From assembly GCA_016763255.1 (NCBI GenBank), contig JAESUA010000137.1:1-10221 (forward strand): a DNA stretch of 10,221 bases. Direction: 5' to 3'. Shown here one piece after another: positions 6,797 to 10,221 of the stretch (the first letter of the stretch is position 1; every line of letters begins with the position of its first letter). The notes beneath the pieces are model-generated. The model did no database searches, had not been told where the DNA came from, and saw nothing but the letters and a program-made list of their open reading frames with translations. A program made the position numbers and the translations under genes. The DNA is from Magnetovibrio sp. (GTDB lineage Bacteria; Pseudomonadota; Alphaproteobacteria; Rhodospirillales; Magnetovibrionaceae).

Positions 6797-6852
6797 CCAG
6801 GTCAATTACCCCAGGTCAATTACCCCAGGTCAATTACCCCAGGTCAATTACC
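6797..6852. repeat. Tandem array of four perfect 14-bp repeats
   Basis: The unit CCAGGTCAATTACC occurs four times head to tail without mismatch at 6797-6810, 6811-6824, 6825-6838 and 6839-6852. The array lies between the convergent small protein gene (stop at 6782) and the four-cysteine protein gene, whose TGA stop (6846-6844 on the minus strand) is inside the fourth copy. The unit is not a multiple of three and carries only a short dyad (GGT/ACC). Replication slippage is the simplest origin. Confidence 0.95.
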
Positions 6853-7158
6853 TAAGGCGCCAGGACAAGCGTCTTCACTGGTGATGCGAGTGATGCCTGG
6901 ACCACGAAACGGCAGCGGTTGGCGCGAACCGTTGGGGATGATGAATTGGCGCAAATTGGGGGTGCCGATGTTTTGGCCGGGACGGCGGCGTTCTAAGTTC
7001 ACGGTGATGCAGGTCTTGCACACGTTGACCACGGTCTCGCGCCCGGCGGCGTCACGCACCAGTTTGGCGCACCGGTTGAGGGCAATGGCCTCAGCCTGGG
7101 TGCTCAGCACCAACAGTGCCAACAAACTCAATACGGATACTTTTAAGAGATTCGCCAT
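6844..7158 (-). CDS. Small secreted four-cysteine hypothetical protein
   Basis: The 104-residue product begins with a clear signal peptide (MANLLKVSVLSLLALLVLST, then Q-A-E-A as a likely cleavage site around residue 24), so it is probably periplasmic. The mature part has four cysteines: C30, the pair C47-x2-C50, and C98. These are suited to disulfides, though a CxxC could also have redox or metal roles. A basic stretch NLERRRPG (54-61) and the motif PLPFRGPGITRITSE (81-95) look conserved in style, but I cannot name the family. ATG 7158 has only weak ribosome-binding complementarity. The gene begins 20 bases after the stop of the acyltransferase-like gene, so it is probably the last gene of that minus-strand operon. 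Its stop codon lies in the fourth unit of the 14-bp tandem repeat. Confidence 0.78.
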   Translation of the reverse strand: MANLLKVSVLSLLALLVLSTQAEAIALNRCAKLVRDAAGRETVVNVCKTCITVNLERRRPGQNIGTPNLRQFIIPNGSRQPLPFRGPGITRITSEDACPGALGN

Positions 7159-7178
7159 GACTCATCTTATCGCAATGC

Positions 7179-8348
7179 TCATTCTTGGCGATAGGGGCTT
7201 TCGCCCAACAAAATTTGGCGTTCATGGTTGATGGCTCGGTGTTCATGATCCAAAAACTGCTTTATGCCGGCGCGAAAATTGGGATCGGGGATGAAATGGG
7301 CGGAATGGGTTAGTACTGGTAGATAGCCCCGGGCGATCTTGTGCTCGCCTTGGGCCCCGGCCTCGACCCTGGCCAAGCCACGTTCGATGGCGATGTCGAT
7401 GGCTTGGTGGTAACACAATTCGAAGTGCAAATAGCGAATGTCCGTTTTGCAGCCCCAATAGCGGCCATACAGCGCATCCTTACCAATCAGGTTTAGCGCC
7501 CCGGCGATGATCTCACCGTCCAGACTGGCCATCACCAAAATCACCCGATCGGCCATGCGTTCCCCCAGCAAGGCGAAAAAATCACGGTTGAGGTAGGCTT
7601 GCCCCCGCTTGCGCGCACTGGTGTCTTGGTAAAAGCCGTACAGCGCGTCCCAGTGATGCGCCTGGATGGCATCACCGCTGAGGTGTTGAATGGTCACACC
7701 GCTGTCGTGCACCGCCGCGCGGCGTTCTTTTTTCAGGGCCTTGCGCTTGCGTGAGGTCAACTGGCCGAGGAAATCGTCGTAACAGCCATAGCCATTGTTT
7801 TCCCAGTGATATTGCAGCCCAATGCGCGGCAAATAATCGGCATCACGAAAAGCCTGGATATCGTCTTGGGGGATGAAGTTGGCATGCAGGCTGGACAGCT
7901 TGGCAGCGTTCGCGGCACCCGCCATGGTCTCAGCCAGTTGGCGCTTAAGAACCGTCGTAAGCGGCGCAGATAAATCGGGGCGGACCATTAACCTCGGCCC
8001 GGTGACCGGGGTAAAGGGCACCGCGCACACCAGCTTGGGATAATACTGGCCGCCGGCGCGTTCGTAGGCTTCGGCCCAGCCCCAGTCGAACACGTATTCG
8101 CCCATGGAATTGCCCTTGAGATACAGCGGCGCACAGGCCAGCAGCGCGCCCCCCTCATCGCGGATCAAAACTGCGCGGGGCAGCCATCCAGTGCTGGGGC
8201 CCACACACCCGGAATCTTCCAGGCTGGAGAGAAAATCGTAGCTGAGAAAAGGGTTATCAGAACCCGCGCAGGCATCCCAATGGGCGCGTGGCACATCGGC
8301 CAAACGCTCCACCACCGAAACCTCAATGTGTTCACGTCCGTCAGGCAT
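7179..8348 (-). CDS. COG3146/FemAB-like acyltransferase (GNAT fold, DUF482)
   Basis: The 389-residue product matches the COG3146 family, annotated as a peptidoglycan biosynthesis/recognition or GNAT-type N-acyltransferase; its substrate is unknown. Recognisable features are the N-terminal HWDACAGSDNPFLSYDFLSS-type motif (around residues 23-43), the segment GEYVFDWGWAEAYERAGGQYYPKL (split across about 84-107), KRKALKKERR in the middle, and the C-terminal acyltransferase-like part with GRYWGC and LHFELCYHQAIDIAIERGL. There is no signal peptide or membrane segment. I chose ATG 8348; a TTG at 8354 would add two residues, and neither has a strong ribosome binding site. It follows ridA by 47 bases and precedes the four-cysteine gene by 20 bases, so the three are probably cotranscribed. 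Family membership is fairly sure; the reaction is not established. Confidence 0.87.
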   Translation of the reverse strand: MPDGREHIEVSVVERLADVPRAHWDACAGSDNPFLSYDFLSSLEDSGCVGPSTGWLPRAVLIRDEGGALLACAPLYLKGNSMGEYVFDWGWAEAYERAGGQYYPKLVCAVPFTPVTGPRLMVRPDLSAPLTTVLKRQLAETMAGAANAAKLSSLHANFIPQDDIQAFRDADYLPRIGLQYHWENNGYGCYDDFLGQLTSRKRKALKKERRAAVHDSGVTIQHLSGDAIQAHHWDALYGFYQDTSARKRGQAYLNRDFFALLGERMADRVILVMASLDGEIIAGALNLIGKDALYGRYWGCKTDIRYLHFELCYHQAIDIAIERGLARVEAGAQGEHKIARGYLPVLTHSAHFIPDPNFRAGIKQFLDHEHRAINHERQILLGESPYRQE

Positions 8349-8395
8349 GGGCAAGAGATGAGGTGGGACGAAGCTTTTGGCAAGGCAAAGCGGAT

Positions 8396-8860
8396 TTATT
8401 CCACCTCGAACATACCCTCAACCTCGACCGCGACACCCAGCGGCAAGGTGTTGACGCCGACGGCGGCGCGGTCGTGTTTGCCAATGTCGCCGAACACGTC
8501 GGCCATCGGGTCCGAAGCGCCGTTGATGACTTTGGGCTGGTCGGTGAAATCTGCGGTGCAGTTGACAAATCCACCCAAGCGAACCACCCGTTTGACCCGT
8601 TCCAAATCACCACCACACGCGGCTTTGAGCTGGGCAATCAGGTTGAGGCCGCACAGTTTGGCCGCTTCGTAGGCTTGTTCGGTGGTGAAATCTTGGCCCA
8701 CCCGTCCAACATATTTCAGCGCGCCGTTTTCCAACGTGATCTGGCCGGAGATCACCACCAAATTGCCGGTTTTCACATAAGGCACATAGTTTGCGGCAGG
8801 GGCGGCGGCTTCGGGCAGGGTGAGCGACAGCTCTGCCAGGCGGGCTTCGATGGTGGACAT
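8396..8860 (-). CDS. RidA family protein (YjgF/YER057c/UK114)
   Basis: RidA proteins hydrolyse reactive enamine/imine intermediates released by PLP enzymes, preventing damage in the cytoplasm; several subfamilies have other or unknown roles. The 154-residue product has the trimeric RidA core: NLVVISGQ (33-40), the helix EQAYEAAKLCGLNLIAQLKA (61-80), LERVKRVVRLGGFVNC and the C-terminal signature R131-AAVGVNTLPLGVAVEVEG. R131 corresponds to the catalytic Arg that binds the substrate carboxylate, and E148 to the conserved Glu. It is longer than E. coli RidA (128 residues), and the GVNTLPLGVAVEVEG form is that of the subfamily often annotated YjgF_like_c. ATG 8860 is preceded by AGAGG 5 bases upstream. 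It is the first gene of the minus-strand cluster and diverges from the response regulator gene. Confidence 0.92.
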   Translation of the reverse strand: MSTIEARLAELSLTLPEAAAPAANYVPYVKTGNLVVISGQITLENGALKYVGRVGQDFTTEQAYEAAKLCGLNLIAQLKAACGGDLERVKRVVRLGGFVNCTADFTDQPKVINGASDPMADVFGDIGKHDRAAVGVNTLPLGVAVEVEGMFEVE

Positions 8861-9072
8861 GGGAACCTCTAATTTTTTGTCATCTATGATGCGGAACTTT
8901 ATCCCAGCGCGTTGATCACCACAAGCACGCGGCTCGCGGTGGTGGTGGTGGGGCGTTGCATAATCCGTTTGGGTGCACCTTACATGACGCTTGGATTACA
9001 ACTTACGAGTGATGTTATTTGGTTTGGCATCTCCTTATAATGCGAATCATGGGGGCAATCTGGGAACAACAG
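8861..9072. other. Divergent promoter region between ridA-like and response regulator genes
   Basis: This 212-base gap carries both promoters. On the plus strand TATAAT at 9036-9041 is a consensus -10. On the minus strand no strong promoter stands out. A GGT-rich run (about 8938-8953) with a matching CACCAC (8919-8924) can fold into a short hairpin. I see no other gene in it. Confidence 0.5.
9036..9041 (+). promoter_or_regulatory. Consensus -10 box of the response regulator gene
   Basis: TATAAT matches the -10 consensus exactly. The hexamer 17 bp upstream, TGTTAT (9013-9018), is a poor -35. Transcription would start about 9047-9049, leaving a leader of roughly 25 bases to ATG 9073, or a leaderless message if ATG 9049 were used. 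Confidence 0.45.
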
Positions 9073-9567
9073 ATGCCAAAAATATTGATCGTTGATGATG
9101 ATGAAGATATCCGCCAGTGGCTTGAGGCGGTACTGGAAGGCAGTGGCTATGTGGTCACGTCAATGGACCACCCCGAGGGGGTCGTTCGGCTGTTGCTGAC
9201 CGGTGACATAGATTTGGCCTTGATAGACTATCATTTGCCGGGAAAAGACGGCTTGTCCTTGTTGCGCGACATTCGCGATAAGAACATGTCTTTGCCGGTG
9301 GTGGTGTTGACGTCTGAAGCGCGTCAGAGGGTTGCCGTGGAATGTTTTCGCAATGGTGCTGCAGATTTCATTGCCAAGCCCATTGACCCTGATTACCTCA
9401 GCATTGTTGTTGAGCGGGCCCTGAATAATCATGCCGGTACCCTTAAGAACATGGCGTATCGGGCATTGGGATACGTCCATCACAAAGACACCTGCAGCCA
9501 CTTTACCGATTCTCAGACCTGCAATTGTGGCCTTAGGGAAGTGATTGAAAATATCCAGGATTTTTAA
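9073..9567 (+). CDS. Single-domain response regulator with Cys/His-rich tail
   Basis: This is a CheY-like receiver of two-component signalling; a histidine kinase would phosphorylate it in the cytoplasm. In the 164-residue product the acidic pocket is D8-D9-D10, the phosphoacceptor is D52 (LALIDYHLPGKDG), the switch Thr is T80 (VVVLTSEA) and the invariant Lys is K102 (FIAKP). The receiver ends near residue 120. The remaining 44 residues are not a known DNA-binding or enzymatic domain and contain HHKDTCSHFTDSQTCNCG (136-153), a C-x-H-x6-C-x-C pattern that could bind a metal. ATG 9073 gives the classic start MPKILIVDDDED; in-frame ATG 9049 and an ATG/TTG further up lack better support. A GGGA 7 bases upstream is a weak ribosome site. 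No cognate kinase gene is in the window. ppnP follows after 66 bases. Confidence 0.9.
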   Translation: MPKILIVDDDEDIRQWLEAVLEGSGYVVTSMDHPEGVVRLLLTGDIDLALIDYHLPGKDGLSLLRDIRDKNMSLPVVVLTSEARQRVAVECFRNGAADFIAKPIDPDYLSIVVERALNNHAGTLKNMAYRALGYVHHKDTCSHFTDSQTCNCGLREVIENIQDF

Positions 9568-9603
9568 CGGTCTTGCGCAACAGATTCCGATGGCGTACAT
9601 GGC

Positions 9604-9622
9604 TTGATACAGAATGTATTAA
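9604..9622 (+). promoter_or_regulatory. Inverted repeat next to the ppnP ribosome binding site
   Basis: ATACA (9607-9611) and TGTAT (9615-9619) are a perfect dyad around GAA. As RNA the pairing extends to 9604-9622 with one G-U pair and takes in the first bases of the AAGGAG sequence. It could tune ppnP translation or be an operator; the short AT-rich stem makes either weak. Confidence 0.3.
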
Positions 9623-9633
9623 GGAGAGAGCCC

Positions 9634-9915
9634 GTGATCAGTGTGAACGAATATTTCGATGGCAACGTCAAATCCATTGGCTTTCAAGGTGATGACCTTG
9701 CGTCCACAGTCGGCGTGATGGCACCGGGGGACTATGAATTTTCCACCAGCCAAAACGAAGTGATGACGGTGATTTCCGGGGCGCTGATCGTGAAACTTCC
9801 GGGGGCGGATGACTGGCAGACGTTCACCGCAGGTGCATCGTTCGAGGTGGCCGCAAAGCAAAGCTTTCAGCTCAAGGTCAAACACGAAACGGCGTACCTT
9901 TGCACCTATGAATGA
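9634..9915 (+). CDS. ppnP: Pyrimidine/purine nucleoside phosphorylase PpnP
   Basis: PpnP (formerly YaiE, DUF1255) is a small cupin-fold enzyme that phosphorolyses many nucleosides to free base and ribose-1-phosphate, acting in cytoplasmic nucleoside salvage. The 93-residue product aligns by eye along its length with the 94-residue E. coli protein: [13 protein letters not shown] near the start, [20 protein letters not shown] in the middle, then [19 protein letters not shown], and AYLCTYE at the end. The start is GTG 9634, supported by AAGGAG (9621-9626) 7 bases upstream; a TTG at 9604 would add residues with no family counterpart. It lies 66 bases after the response regulator gene on the same strand and could be cotranscribed with it. 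It converges on the surface antigen gene with only 18 bases between the stop codons. Confidence 0.95.
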   Translation: MISVNEYFDGNVKSIGFQGDDLASTVGVMAPGDYEFSTSQNEVMTVISGALIVKLPGADDWQTFTAGASFEVAAKQSFQLKVKHETAYLCTYE

Positions 9916-9933
9916 TGCTCAGACGCTTACGGT

Positions 9934-10221
9934 TTAGTTGATGATGCGCCAGCTTCCGTCAGGTTGACGGCAAGCGGTGCCGGTGGCCTTGCGATCCTGG
10001 CCTTCGATGGTGACGTATTGCTCAAACTCGCGACAAAACGTGCCGTCGGAGCGTTGATACGTCTTGGTCGGTGTGACCGATCCGCTGTGACCACTGTCGG
10101 GGTTTTTCCAAGATGAGGTCGCCCCGGTTGGGGTGTGTTCCAGCGAGGCTTGGCTGGTGCGCTGCTTCATCGCACGATCTTGTTCGTCCATCGAGCGCCC
10201 GACCGATGACCCGACAATCGC
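9934..10221 (-). CDS. 17 kDa surface antigen family protein, N-terminus outside the window
   Basis: Proteins of this family (Rickettsia 17 kDa antigen, COG4520) are outer-membrane lipoproteins with a glycine-zipper segment that helps anchor them in the envelope; their precise function is unclear. The frame is open to the right edge of the window, and the first visible residues AIVGSSVGRSMDEQDRAMKQ are the end of the glycine zipper and its usual follow-on. After that come the family motifs SSWKNPDSGHSGSVTPTKTY, FCREFEQYVTIEG and GTACRQPDGSWRIIN before TAA 9936-9934. Two cysteines (in FCREF and TACRQ) probably form the conserved disulfide. The ATG at 10191 is an internal Met, not the start; the lipoprotein signal and most of the zipper lie beyond 10221. 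About 95 residues are visible. Confidence 0.88.
   Translation of the reverse strand, partial: AIVGSSVGRSMDEQDRAMKQRTSQASLEHTPTGATSSWKNPDSGHSGSVTPTKTYQRSDGTFCREFEQYVTIEGQDRKATGTACRQPDGSWRIIN

Noticed and set aside
6797..6852. CRISPR array or plasmid-type iterons
   Set aside because: The 14-bp units are directly adjacent with no spacers, so this is not CRISPR. There is no replication gene or AT-rich origin nearby to support iterons.
6722..7231. Plus-strand frame through the 14-bp repeats (repeated QVNYPRSITPG-type peptide)
   Set aside because: It is antisense to the four-cysteine protein gene, which has a signal peptide and patterned cysteines. The repeating peptide simply reflects the DNA repeat.
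8288..8872. Plus-strand 194-codon frame opposite the ridA-like gene
   Set aside because: It is antisense to a clear RidA family protein with conserved catalytic residues; high-GC coding DNA often leaves such open shadow frames.
8938..8953. GGT trinucleotide run as a phase-variable tract
   Set aside because: Only about four to five imperfect units in a noncoding region, too short to argue for phase variation.

Overview
The window looks like chromosomal DNA of an alphaproteobacterium, most likely a Rhodospirillales-type organism that stores polyhydroxyalkanoate. The clues are the clpS-clpA pair, a phasin, an S11 carboxypeptidase with a C-terminal SPOR domain, a COG3146 acyltransferase-like protein next to a RidA protein, and a Rickettsia-type 17 kDa surface antigen. 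The species call is inference. Nearly all of it reads as core-type chromosome: I see no insertion sequence, phage gene, CRISPR array, rRNA or tRNA.

Layout. At 1-1068 (+) is the C-terminal three quarters of a phosphomannomutase/phosphoglucomutase. It converges on a D-alanyl-D-alanine carboxypeptidase gene (1103-2262, -) that is split by a one-base frameshift just before its catalytic serine. A 0.4 kb gap follows, holding the promoter of a phasin gene (2718-3206, +) with two inverted TGC-rich sites that look like binding sites for the PHA-responsive repressor PhaR. The phasin gene ends in a strong intrinsic terminator. After a 0.36 kb gap with two more hairpins and a short coding-like remnant come clpS (3565-3912) and clpA (3970-6339), which encode the N-degron adaptor and the AAA+ unfoldase of the ClpAP protease.

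Downstream of clpA is a gene for a 57-residue basic protein of unknown function (6609-6782, +) behind a leader containing two inverted repeats. Four perfect 14-bp tandem repeats (6797-6852) separate it from a convergent three-gene minus-strand cluster: ridA-like (8396-8860), a COG3146/FemAB-like acyltransferase (7179-8348), and a small secreted four-cysteine protein (6844-7158). Diverging from ridA is a single-domain response regulator with an unusual Cys/His-rich C-terminal tail (9073-9567). It is followed by ppnP, a nucleoside phosphorylase (9634-9915), and then by the convergent, 5'-truncated 17 kDa surface antigen gene (9934 to the window end).

How the genes work together. ClpS and ClpA form one proteolytic module. 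The phasin with its putative PhaR sites is an autoregulated PHA-granule module. The carboxypeptidase, the four-cysteine protein and the 17 kDa antigen act at the envelope. I found no clear new multi-gene system. The best leads are the response-regulator tail, the small protein with its structured leader, the tandem repeats, and the frameshifted carboxypeptidase.
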